64,000 nt of DNA, from the NCBI RefSeq assembly GCF_007830125.1, contig NZ_VLLG01000002.1, positions 320,985-384,984 on the forward strand. The letters run 5' to 3'. Shown here in pieces: positions 7,996 to 15,845 of this stretch. The DNA comes from Chitinophaga japonensis. Lineage in GTDB: Bacteria; Bacteroidota; Bacteroidia; Chitinophagales; Chitinophagaceae. A program made the position numbers and the translations under genes. Numbering within the stretch: position 1 is the stretch's first letter; every line of letters starts with the position of its first letter. The notes below the pieces were generated by a model, which made no database searches, was not told where the DNA came from, and saw only the letters and a program-made list of their open reading frames with translations.

Positions 7996-9511
7996 CCTCT
8001 GGGGACATTTCAGAAAATTTGCTGGAATGTCCCTTTTCCTTTTGCCGAAAAGCCGCGTCCATGGCGCATATAAGGCGAACAGCCTCATTGAGGCGAGGAG
8101 TTCGATAATTAAATCCGTCAAAAGTCAATTTTTCCGGGTATATCGAACTCACGATCTCCCGCTTTTCGACAATCGTTCCCTCTTCAAACAGACAATCCAG
8201 CTTTGAAACGTTATCTACGGCCTTATTGACCAAACCGTCAATCTTACTAACCGGGGCGGTATAGTTCGATAATCGTGCTTCCAGGGAGTTTATTTCGGGT
8301 TGGTATTCTGTTTTTATTTCCCGGTACTCGGCCGCTGTGATCTCCTCTTTCAGCATCAACCGCCTGGCTTTGGCAAGCTCTTTATTTAGTTCCTCCAGAC
8401 GTTCCAGCATCCCCCTGTAGCCATCCATGTGGTCTTGGGTCTGGCTGTCATATTCACCGATAATCGCGGATTTGTATATCTCCGCCATACCGGGGTGAGG
8501 TACCAGTTTTTTCAATTCTACCACAAACAGCTTATTTGCATTATCCGCATTATATCTGCAACCGCAGGAAGATGTACAATGGTAATAATGATAGTATCTG
8601 TATTTGCCCCTGGACGCGCTGCCGGTTAACAACTGCCCGCAACGGGGACAAATTAGAAAACCACGTAGCGGCAAATCGTCATGTACTACTATTTGCGTAC
8701 CGCGTTGCTTTCTTCTTCCGTCCAGTACGTCCTGCACTTCATAAAAAAGCGCCTCTGAAATAATAGGCTCATGCTGGCCCTTTACAAAATGGGCTTCCTC
8801 TTCCTTGTACTTGCGAATAAAAATCTTCCCGCAGTAAACAGGATTACGGATAATGATCCAAAAGCCATTTTTGCTAACCTTCAGGCCCTTTTGTTTTACC
8901 TGTTTCCAAACCTGTTCAGTAGTAAATATTCCCTTCGCCACTGTTTCAAATGCCCAACGAAGAATGTCAGCATCGGGATATTTGGGAGCTATATATTTTT
9001 TCTTACCGTCATCAGTTACCTTGTTTATGTAACCAATCGGCGCTGTCCCCATCCACCGGCCTTCCTTTTTCGCCCTGCGCATACCAAAGAAGGTATTTAA
9101 GGCTCTCCGGTCATTCTCCACTTCGGGAGCGGCAAGGTAAATAGCCAGCATCATCTTGTTTTCCGGGATGGTTAAATCCAGCGGCTGCTCTATTGCCTGC
9201 ACATCCACCCCCAGCTTGGCAAGTATGCTGATCATCTGGTAGGCATCCCCGGCATTACGGCTGAACCTGTCCCACTTGGTAAACAGGATTACATCTGTCT
9301 GGCCCCTGCGCTTACGCAAATCAGACAGCAGCTTTTGCCATTCAGGGCGGCCAAAGGTCTTGGCGGAATGGTCCTCAAATATTACCCTGCGTACCTGGAT
9401 GGCGTGTATTTCGCAGTACCTGCGCAACATTTCCTCCTGGTTACGCTGGCTATATCCTTTCTCCGCCTGTTCGTCCGTGCTCACCCGGATGTATAAATCT
9501 GCTATCCTCAT
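7985..9511 (-). CDS. Large serine recombinase (integrase/excisionase of the element)
   Basis: 508 residues. The N-terminal resolvase domain (about 1-145) has the nucleophile Ser11 in YIRVSTDEQ and the arginine motif in FTKWDRFSRN. A Recombinase domain follows (about 155-270, GTAPIGYINK through NPVYCGKIFIRKYK). Next is a zinc ribbon (LICPRCGQLL; CTSSCGCRY, about 290-320), and a coiled-coil C-terminal part (LEELNKELAKARRLMLKEE). It should cut and rejoin attP and the tRNA-Lys attB site. Its stop codon TAG (7985-7987) and final codons lie in the tRNA 3' end, so on excision the frame should run on into the element's other end (see findings). The gene overlaps a small upstream ORF by 62 bases, pointing to coupled translation. 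Confidence 0.95.
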
Positions 9512-9650
9512 TTCTTAAACATTGAGCTACAGCGATTTTTGCCATAGCGTAAACAAATTCCAAGATCAAAACGGCCTGTTCCCTGCTCACCTGTAAACCA
9601 TGCCTTCGCAGTATTGCTACTGCTTCCTCCGGCGTCATTTTTCCCTTCAT
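9450..9650 (-). CDS. Small helical protein upstream of the recombinase
   Basis: 66 residues, MKGKMTPEEAVAILRRHG then EQAVLILEFVYAMAKIAVAQCL. The second methionine, MTPEEAV, is an equally good start. From memory, short proteins of this pattern recur directly upstream of serine recombinases and in other Bacteroidota mobile elements, but I know of no assigned function. It overlaps the recombinase start by 62 bases in another frame, which favours a real, co-translated gene. It could be a recombination directionality factor; this is only inferred from position and size. It has no cysteine pairs and no clear DNA-binding motif. Confidence 0.65.
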   Translation of the reverse strand: MKGKMTPEEAVAILRRHGLQVSREQAVLILEFVYAMAKIAVAQCLRNEDSRFIHPGEHGRTGGERI

Positions 9651-9809
9651 TCGTTATCATTTTCACATTATCAATCAGCACATTATTTGAACGGGTGGGT
9701 GGGTGATGGGAAGGGTTGGGATACTAATATAGTAAAGTTTTGATTAATTTCCAAATTTGGTAAAACTTTTTTTGTAAATTGTGAGTAGCAAAGTAAAAAT
9801 CGGTTAAGA

Positions 9810-10484
9810 TTGGCAAAGACATATAAAGTTACCTACAAGCCTTACTTTAATGAACGGATCAAGCCCGTTGCTTTTCACGGGGAAGATATGCACCCGCTGT
9901 ACATACAGGTAACCTTTGACCGTAAATCCATATTCTTCAAAAGCTATTACTTTGACCTGTTTGCCCAGCCCAAGTATGCGGAGCTGGAAACCAATATTGA
10001 TCAAATCAAAGAGCAGGAAAGCCGGTTGATTGAATATATTATCGAGAAAAATGCCGACAGCTTTAGCCTGGATAAATTCTCCGAGGACTACAAATATTAC
10101 TGTACCGACCTGTTAGACCTTATAGATGAGCCATTCAAAGACTACATGGTCACTTTCTTTATGGATGAAGGATTGCCCAGATATGCCGGTATAGTACGGG
10201 CCATCTCCGACAGCCTGACGGCTATCCAGATCGTAGAAACGTTCAAGGATGGCATGAAACCGGCACTATATGCTAAAATGATAGAACATGCTGTCTATTA
10301 CGCCCCGCCTTATATTCCGCTGGTAGCTTTGATCAGGAAACGGCATCCGAAAGGGTTATTGAGCTTTCCGGTATTTGAATGGAAACAGCCTGAAACGTGG
10401 GTTTTATTGAGCATTATTTTAAAGATATCCTTTCCTGAGTATGACAGAATGGAAGTGAAAAGGTATGTAGAAAAATTATTGTAA
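9810..10484 (+). CDS. Hypothetical protein of the element, TTG start
   Basis: 224 residues if the TTG at 9810 is used (MAKTYKVTYKPYFNERIKP); no nearby ATG gives the full N-terminus. The first 55 residues, with a beta-strand-rich pattern and IQVTFDRKSIFFKSYYFDLF, faintly resemble the arm-type DNA-binding domain of Bacteroidota tyrosine recombinases. No catalytic domain follows; the rest is helical and acidic to neutral (SRLIEYIIEKNADSFSLDKFSEDYKYYC). It is divergent from the recombinase unit with about 160 bases between. A role in regulating the element is plausible but unproven. Confidence 0.7.
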   Translation: MAKTYKVTYKPYFNERIKPVAFHGEDMHPLYIQVTFDRKSIFFKSYYFDLFAQPKYAELETNIDQIKEQESRLIEYIIEKNADSFSLDKFSEDYKYYCTDLLDLIDEPFKDYMVTFFMDEGLPRYAGIVRAISDSLTAIQIVETFKDGMKPALYAKMIEHAVYYAPPYIPLVALIRKRHPKGLLSFPVFEWKQPETWVLLSIILKISFPEYDRMEVKRYVEKLL

Positions 10485-10577
10485 TTTCTTTTTATACTAT
10501 TATAAATTGCGATACATTTTCCCATGCTGCGTGGAATTTTTTAATATAATCCTGCAAATAATTTAACTCCACCCACT

Positions 10578-11072
10578 ATGAAAAATAATTCTACTACTCA
10601 TATCAACGAAAGAATAAACTGGTTAAACAATCATCTCCTCCAAGCATTAAATAGCCCTACTTTATTATACAACGATGTGCTCACAGTTAAAAGTGACGGC
10701 CTATACATAATATTCAAAGAACCAGATTCCTCGACGAGAGAATACTTATACGTTGGTCAGACCAGCCGCAAGGGAAAAATTAGGATGCGAGAGCTTGCCT
10801 CTGATTTTCGTAGCCATACTTTTAATAAGAAATTACTTGAGCAACGATTCAGAGAAATAGGAATGCAAATCGGTGTGTTGAGTAATAAAGTAAAGGCAGA
10901 ATGGATTAAAAGCGGGATTATATCTGAAGAAGATTTCCGCACGCATCAACGCTATGTGAATAGCTTAATTAAAACTTCTCTTAAATTCAAATTTTATGAA
11001 TACAAATATACAGATATATTGTCGTTAGAACATTTTGCCACTGCCGTATTACATCCCTTTTACAATGATTAA
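10578..11072 (+). CDS. GIY-YIG nuclease-like protein
   Basis: 164 residues, AT-rich coding sequence. The order of motifs fits the GIY-YIG fold: GLYIIF (41-46) for GIY, YLYVGQTS (57-64) for YIG, an arginine and histidine in RELASDFRSHTF (71-82), a glutamate in LSLEHFATAVLHPF, and Asn163 near the end. Family knowledge: these enzymes cut one DNA strand with a Mg ion held by the glutamate (UvrC, homing endonucleases, some restriction enzymes). There is no extra DNA-binding domain. It lies in the cargo zone of the element and could be a defence or maintenance nuclease. The core residues look intact, but the match is by eye and spacing between R and E is long. Confidence 0.6.
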   Translation: MKNNSTTHINERINWLNNHLLQALNSPTLLYNDVLTVKSDGLYIIFKEPDSSTREYLYVGQTSRKGKIRMRELASDFRSHTFNKKLLEQRFREIGMQIGVLSNKVKAEWIKSGIISEEDFRTHQRYVNSLIKTSLKFKFYEYKYTDILSLEHFATAVLHPFYND

Positions 11073-11242
11073 GAATGAACTCCGTTTAATTTTAATGAAA
11101 CCGGGTAGAAACCCAGTTTCGCTATATGATATGAAATTGTTGCCCTCTTAAACCTCAATGCAAATACCTATCTCCTGTTATTAACAGGCTTAATCGTCCG
11201 TTACCTTAAATCCAATATGTCAAAGAACTTCTGTTTTATAGC

Positions 11243-11599
11243 TTAAAACAATTGCCTCAGTATACCCGCTATATCACTTTTACTTACCGGTTTGATCAGG
11301 CAGCCCGTAGCGCCCAACCCGAAAACGTCTACCTTTTTATCAATCAAAAGATCAGCCGTCATAATAATCACAGGTATATCCTGTAACTGCCGATCTTCTT
11401 TCAGCAGCTTCAATAAGGTTTCCCCGTCCATGTCCGGGATAACCATGTCCATCATAATAAAGGCTGGAAGAACTTTACAAGCTATAGCCAGCCCGTCTGA
11501 ACCATTACCAGCCAGGTGCAGCTTTATACTCATATCCGCCATATACAGGGATATTAGCCGTTGCTCTATTGGGTTATCCTCTATGTAAAGTGCTTCCAT
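11243..11599 (-). CDS. Single-domain response regulator (CheY-like receiver)
   Basis: 118 residues, only a receiver domain. Key residues are present: acidic pair Glu7-Asp8, phosphoacceptor Asp51 in MMDMVIPDMDG, Thr81 in IIMTAD, and Lys103 in LIKPVS. There is no output domain and no histidine kinase in the element, so it would have to take its phosphate from a host kinase or act as a phosphate sink. It is followed upstream on the same strand by a small hypothetical gene with about 280 bases between. A receiver as cargo of a mobilizable element is uncommon. Confidence 0.88.
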   Translation of the reverse strand: MEALYIEDNPIEQRLISLYMADMSIKLHLAGNGSDGLAIACKVLPAFIMMDMVIPDMDGETLLKLLKEDRQLQDIPVIIMTADLLIDKKVDVFGLGATGCLIKPVSKSDIAGILRQLF

Positions 11600-11629
11600 C
11601 CGAACAGGCTTTTCATTACGGGTATGCTA

Positions 11630-11881
11630 TTACCTCCTGGGCCTGCGATATCTACCGCAATAATCCCATACCTCATTAAAGACTTCATCCAATACGTCCA
11701 TTATCTTTTCCCTTTCGGCGTTGCTTATTGTTGTAACATGCCTCAGCTCACGGTAAAAAGTCGGGGTACTCCAGGAGCATTCCTCCCCTACCTTGTCCCT
11801 GAAAAGGTTAGGTAGTGCTGTCAGCTTCAGGTGAATGTCTTTTAGCATATTATCCGGCACTGCGCCTATTATCCTTTTCAT
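11630..11881 (-). CDS. Small hypothetical protein of the element
   Basis: 83 residues from the ATG at 11881 (MKRIIGAVPDNMLKDIHLKL); the ORF is open to 11947 but the added residues (FFCAAPNYYL) look non-native and run into an inverted-repeat region. No known domain is recognised. The protein is basic at the C-terminus (CGRYRRPRR) and probably helical. WSTPTFYRELRHVTTISNAEREKI could be a DNA-contacting helix pair, which is speculation. It is co-directional with the receiver-domain gene 31 bases downstream and may form an operon with it. Confidence 0.6.
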   Translation of the reverse strand: MKRIIGAVPDNMLKDIHLKLTALPNLFRDKVGEECSWSTPTFYRELRHVTTISNAEREKIMDVLDEVFNEVWDYCGRYRRPRR

Positions 11882-12285
11882 AGCAAGCAGATTTGAAAGT
11901 GTTAGATAATAGTTAGGTGCTGCGCAAAAAAAGAGCGCAGGACTCAACTTGCGATGCCTGTACGCCGTCGGAAGCCCAGGTCATCAACAAGCGAGCCTGC
12001 GCCATTAGGTGCAGGCATCGCCCTACTCAATCCCGGGCTTCCGACGGCGTACGGGACGAGAACGATGGCAATGCGGATAGTTCATTTATGAAGAACCGCA
12101 AAGCTAATATTTTCCTTGGTATGCCTGAAAACAGTGTGTCAGGCCCCACAACACCACAAAGATAAGGAAGAATTAAAAGGAAACGCTACTAATGATAATC
12201 AATTTGATAATGATAATTAAACACTTTGATTACTATTAATAATCATTTCATTATGCTTTACAATATTTTTTGCTACTTTAACTAT
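11882..12285. other. Non-coding region of the element with interleaved inverted repeats
   Basis: Holds the inverted repeats listed next and, at about 12191-12250, a cluster of AATGATAAT/ATTATTAAT-type motifs (AATGATAATCAATTTGATAA and on) that could be iterons or operators for the small HTH-like gene that follows. ORFs crossing it have no protein-like composition. Confidence 0.6.
11920..12052. repeat. GC-rich inverted repeats in interleaved order
   Basis: Four pairings are seen. Hairpin CTGCGC (11920-11925)/GCGCAG (11935-11940). Arm a GCGATGCCTG (11951-11960) with a' CAGGCATCGC (12012-12021). Arm b, 18 bp, GTACGCCGTCGGAAGCCC (11960-11977) with b' (12035-12052), perfect and extendable by three pairs through one wobble. 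A short GCCTGC (11995-12000)/GCAGGC (12011-12016) competes with a'. The order a-b-a'-b' is that of a pseudoknot rather than nested hairpins. The GC-rich block stands out in AT-rich surroundings. It could be a single-strand origin, a recombination site or a structured RNA. Confidence 0.8.
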
Positions 12286-12561
12286 ATGGCAAAGGATAAG
12301 CGATATAATGCTATTAAGGAACTCATAGAACGGGGCGGGATCAGCGATTTCAATAAGATTTTTGATATTATGCCGCCGTCTACAATGGCGAGACATTTAG
12401 GTATAAATTACAACAATTTCACGAAAAGGCAGGCGGATTGCGGGAGGTTTACCGTGAAAGAGATAATGAAAATGGCAGAGCTGATTGGTGTGGATGATGT
12501 GGTAGTAGCGAAATTAGTGATTGAGGCGAGTAGGAGGCAGAAAAACAAGAAGTTAAAGTAA
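12286..12561 (+). CDS. Small HTH-like regulator of the element
   Basis: 91 residues from the ATG at 12286 (MAKDKRYNAIKELIERGGI); an earlier in-frame ATG at 12226 adds a sequence without protein character. The middle, TMARHLGINYNNFTKRQADCGRFTVKEIMKMAELIG, reads as a helix-turn-helix of the XRE kind. I recall similar short proteins from Bacteroidota mobile elements as likely transcription regulators. The AT-rich repeated motifs just upstream would suit it as operators. It could control the cargo or the mobilization genes; no direct evidence. Confidence 0.65.
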   Translation: MAKDKRYNAIKELIERGGISDFNKIFDIMPPSTMARHLGINYNNFTKRQADCGRFTVKEIMKMAELIGVDDVVVAKLVIEASRRQKNKKLK

Positions 12562-12664
12562 TCTGCAAATGACAATCTGAACCAACGGCTCGAGAGCTAA
12601 AATTGTATTCAGACGTTAATCGAAATGCAAGATACTTCCGACCTAACCTAATGACGATTTAAAT

Positions 12665-13612
12665 ATGTCCAAAAATACTTTGAAATTTGACATACTTGAA
12701 AATGGTTTGGATTATGTCAAGTCTGGTACAGAACATATAATAAAAGAACATGATTTTACAGCATACAAATATGCTATATTACATCTTTCAGCAGGAGTTG
12801 AACTTATTCTAAAAGACAGAATAAGACGAGAACATTGGACGCTGATATTTGACAATATAAACCAAGCAAAATACTCTCTACTATCATCAGGAGACTTTAA
12901 AAGTATTGATTTTGAAACCATTTTAAACAGGTTGGTAAATATCTGCGTAATTGAAATATCCGATAAGGATATACGAATCCTAAAAGACCTACGTAACCTC
13001 CGAAATAAAATTCAACATTTTGAATTTACAATTAATGTTCAAGCAGTTAGATCCGTATGTTCTAAAGTACTCAGTATAGTATTAAACTTTGTAAATACCA
13101 ATTTCGAAAGAAAACATTTGTCAATAAGTGCGAAGAACTATATTGATGAACTAAGAGAACTTCAGGGCAAGTTTAGTGAATACGTAAAATTAAGAACTGC
13201 TCAAATAAAAGAACTTTTGACTCAAGCAGCAAAAAAAGGGAAAATTGAAATTTGTCCTATGTGCAGGCAACCTGCGTTAATTATTAATGAGGAACACTGT
13301 GCATTCTGTGGATACACGGATGCTCCGGAGAACATAGCAGTCCTTTACGCTGAAAATATCTTAGATGAAAGCGCTCATATAGCAGCAATGCATGGTGGTG
13401 AATTTCCTGTATATGACTGCCCTTATTGTGAATGCACAGATACAATGGTAAAAAAAAATGACGAGTTCATTTGTTTCAATTGTGGGGTTCAAAGCCATGA
13501 AACTGATTTCTGCTATTGTTGCGAATGCGGCGAATTATTCCTTAAAAAGGACGATGAAGATATCGAAATATGTGAAACATGCTGGGACAATAAGCTGAAT
13601 TCCAGTGATTGA
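12665..13612 (+). CDS. HEPN-domain protein with C-terminal zinc ribbons
   Basis: 315 residues, strongly AT-rich codons. Residues 1-150 are all-helical, with a YKYAILHLSAGVELILKDR helix and the HEPN signature Rx4H at 113-118 (RNKIQH), the catalytic motif of HEPN RNases. Residues 195-306 hold three zinc-ribbon-like cysteine sets: C197/C200 with C212/C215, C252/C255 with C270/C273, and C283-C288 with C303/C306. Family knowledge: HEPN RNases act in toxin-antitoxin, abortive infection and CRISPR systems, cutting tRNA or mRNA. Zinc ribbons would give nucleic-acid or protein recognition. There is no antitoxin next to it. It faces the zinc-ribbon PLD gene with 35 bases between. I infer a defence role from fold, composition and place in a mobile element. 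Confidence 0.7.
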   Translation: MSKNTLKFDILENGLDYVKSGTEHIIKEHDFTAYKYAILHLSAGVELILKDRIRREHWTLIFDNINQAKYSLLSSGDFKSIDFETILNRLVNICVIEISDKDIRILKDLRNLRNKIQHFEFTINVQAVRSVCSKVLSIVLNFVNTNFERKHLSISAKNYIDELRELQGKFSEYVKLRTAQIKELLTQAAKKGKIEICPMCRQPALIINEEHCAFCGYTDAPENIAVLYAENILDESAHIAAMHGGEFPVYDCPYCECTDTMVKKNDEFICFNCGVQSHETDFCYCCECGELFLKKDDEDIEICETCWDNKLNSSD

Positions 13613-13647
13613 TTGGGAGCAGGTGCTCTTTCTTTATTCTGTTTCAT

Positions 13648-14931
13648 TTATGATTTGATAATCAATTCATATATCTTTTCACGTCTTGAAGATGTGTATT
13701 TCTCAACTTTTGGAACAAAGCTTTTATCATCAGTATTTTCATTGATAAATAAGAACTCTCCCTCTTCATCAATAGTTCTTGGGTCAAAGATTATGTTCAT
13801 TTTCAATATGTATTTTGAGAAAAAGTCTCCAAATGCGTATGATTTAAAATGTATATTTTCCACATAACCACCTTCGTGTATATTGAAAGATCCAACTAAT
13901 AACTCGGCATTTTTTCTGTCAAAGCCAGCATAAAACTTAGCATGAAAATCAGTTTTCAATAAGGCTTTTTTCTCTGTTAATTCATCTACGGTCGGATTTA
14001 ATAACCCATAATGTTTTAGTACATTTATGTCTAAACCAGTGTTTGCTGAGCCTTCAAGAAAAGAATTAAGCGTCGCTTTTCGTGTTAACAAAGTTGTCTT
14101 ATGTGGCAATGTATTTTTTAAAATCCAATTCCAAAGTTCAACGCGTTGTGCCTCACTATTTTTAAAGTCAAAGCCAATAAAGGGAACTGCCAAGAAAACT
14201 CTATTATAGTAAACCTGCCATCTTATCAAAAGCTTTTGAAGTACTGATAGACAATTGTCTCTGTTATAAATACCATCAATCGTATATTCTAAATCTGCTC
14301 CTAAAACATCTATTAAAATTAATTCATGTCCCTCCTGAATGGGTAATTCACTTTCTTTGAATGCTTTATATAATACTGCTTTAGTATCAAACCCACAAGA
14401 ACATTTATAGTCTATTGTGACAATTATACTATCTGGATTTCCGGCACTCCCTTTAACATAGTAGTTTAAATACTCCTTTATAGCATTGTTTATTGAGGGC
14501 AATTTACTCGGGAGTTGAGAATAAAGTATTGGTTCAAGATGCGTTTTGCATTTTGGACAGAAAAAAATGTTTTCCTCTATATCGTTAAAACTAGTTTTTT
14601 CATACTCACCTGTTTGAGTAAATAATAAATTCTCATAAGAGAAATCATTAGGAAAGCTCTCCAAGCCATGTTTTTTTAATACTTCTTTCTTTGAGTCAGG
14701 TATATCATTATCCCAAGTGTCTAAAATTTTTGCTCCCTTTTCAACAGATGAATAGTCATCAGGATTTTTTACGCTATATGGAAATTTCGTCTTGCACCTT
14801 TCACATTCCAAAATCCATCCACCACTATCGTTTACACCGCCTGGTACTTTACCAACTGAGAGTTGAATATTTGCTTTACAAGAAGGGTTGGGGCATTTTA
14901 CCACCACTGTATTATGAATAATGTCAAACAT
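13648..14931 (-). CDS. Zinc-ribbon protein with PLD-type nuclease-like domain
   Basis: 427 residues, AT-rich. The N-terminal half has three cysteine groups: C13/C18 with C43/C46, C125/C128, and C177/C179, suggesting one full and one composite zinc ribbon. The C-terminal half has the phospholipase-D motif in the form used by nucleases: H330-x-K332 in TDFHAKFYAGFD, GSFN at 347-350, and a glutamate in YVENIH (358). One HxK per chain means the active site would form in a dimer, as in the restriction enzyme BfiI or the Nuc family. It converges on the HEPN zinc-ribbon gene and shares its composition. A phage-defence nuclease is a fair inference; target and partner are unknown. Confidence 0.65.
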   Translation of the reverse strand: MFDIIHNTVVVKCPNPSCKANIQLSVGKVPGGVNDSGGWILECERCKTKFPYSVKNPDDYSSVEKGAKILDTWDNDIPDSKKEVLKKHGLESFPNDFSYENLLFTQTGEYEKTSFNDIEENIFFCPKCKTHLEPILYSQLPSKLPSINNAIKEYLNYYVKGSAGNPDSIIVTIDYKCSCGFDTKAVLYKAFKESELPIQEGHELILIDVLGADLEYTIDGIYNRDNCLSVLQKLLIRWQVYYNRVFLAVPFIGFDFKNSEAQRVELWNWILKNTLPHKTTLLTRKATLNSFLEGSANTGLDINVLKHYGLLNPTVDELTEKKALLKTDFHAKFYAGFDRKNAELLVGSFNIHEGGYVENIHFKSYAFGDFFSKYILKMNIIFDPRTIDEEGEFLFINENTDDKSFVPKVEKYTSSRREKIYELIIKS

Positions 14932-15280
14932 GATTTCTTTTTAGTTAATTTCTGCAAATATGATCGTTAACACTTGCCTTTTGCGAAGACAGGAAATTTA
15001 TTGCGATCCAGCCAATGCAAATATTCATTGAAAATACGTTGTTAAAGTTATGGACTAAAGTTAAATCGAATATTGGGTTCCTCTAAGCAATCATTATAAA
15101 ATATGCCTGTTCCTGAGAAAATTAATAATCTCTGTCTTTGTAGATGTCGTGAAGCCATAGGTTAGGGTTCAATAACTGTTGCTTAAGGCGACGAATGTGA
15201 ATATACAAATTATCCCAGTGCCATCTACATAATTTAACAAAATTATTATTATTTACACATAATTAAAATCTAATGATATT
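14932..15280. other. AT-rich gap between cargo and mobilization genes
   Basis: No convincing ORF. At its right end TAATTAAAAT (15260-15269) pairs with ATTTTAATTA (15278-15287). This lies at the stop codon of the leftward mobilization unit and may act as a weak terminator for it. The promoter of the PLD gene should lie in the left part. Confidence 0.45.
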
Positions 15281-15826
15281 TTAATTACCTGCTTTGATAT
15301 AGGCACTATCCATTACCTGTTTTATTTTTCTCCCTTGACTGTCATACAGGTAGTTCCATGCTCTACTGAGCCTGTCATTTTCCAGCCGCTGTATCTTTAT
15401 TTCCTTCTGATTGTCATTCCAATGGATCCCCCATTTATACGAGTTAGTGAGAAATAACATCACCGCCAACCAAAGAAACCACCGGCCAAAAACAATCTTA
15501 TAAAATAATTTCACATCCTGCTCAGGAAAAAGTAACAACTGAAATTTTCGTATCACATTTTTGGGCTGACTGGCAGCGGCTAACTTCATATCTATGATGC
15601 CCTTCCTTACAATTGCCTGTATAGGCCTGGTATCCGTAGAAACGGTTACCGATTTAGGCTTATCCAGCTTTCCCTCAAAATCTTTTACTTTGTCTGTTAG
15701 ACTGTTGACAGCCGAAACCAGGTCATTTATAGATTTTGAGTGCTTATCCTGCTCCTGGGTAAATTCTTCCAATACCAGCATCAAACTCTCCCTTTCTACG
15801 GTTTCTATATTTTTCTTTGGTTCCAT
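15281..15826 (-). CDS. Coiled-coil membrane protein downstream of the relaxase
   Basis: 181 residues. The first 60 are heptad-rich and charged (LEEFTQEQDKHSKSINDLVSAVNSLTDKVKDFEGKL), predicting a coiled coil. One membrane helix follows (WFLWLAVMLFLTNSYKWGI, about 115-135), then a polar tail. Proteins of this plan commonly follow mobA in Bacteroidota mobilizable elements; their exact job is unknown, though contact with the relaxosome or the helper's coupling protein is likely. The gene starts 20 bases after the relaxase stop, so it is in one operon with mobC and the relaxase. Confidence 0.7.
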   Translation of the reverse strand: MEPKKNIETVERESLMLVLEEFTQEQDKHSKSINDLVSAVNSLTDKVKDFEGKLDKPKSVTVSTDTRPIQAIVRKGIIDMKLAAASQPKNVIRKFQLLLFPEQDVKLFYKIVFGRWFLWLAVMLFLTNSYKWGIHWNDNQKEIKIQRLENDRLSRAWNYLYDSQGRKIKQVMDSAYIKAGN

Positions 15827-15845
15827 AATATTTACATTTTAATGG

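Noticed and set aside
11917..12165. 82-codon frame across the inverted repeats
   Set aside because: Composition follows the repeats and not a protein; the frame has no plausible start signal.
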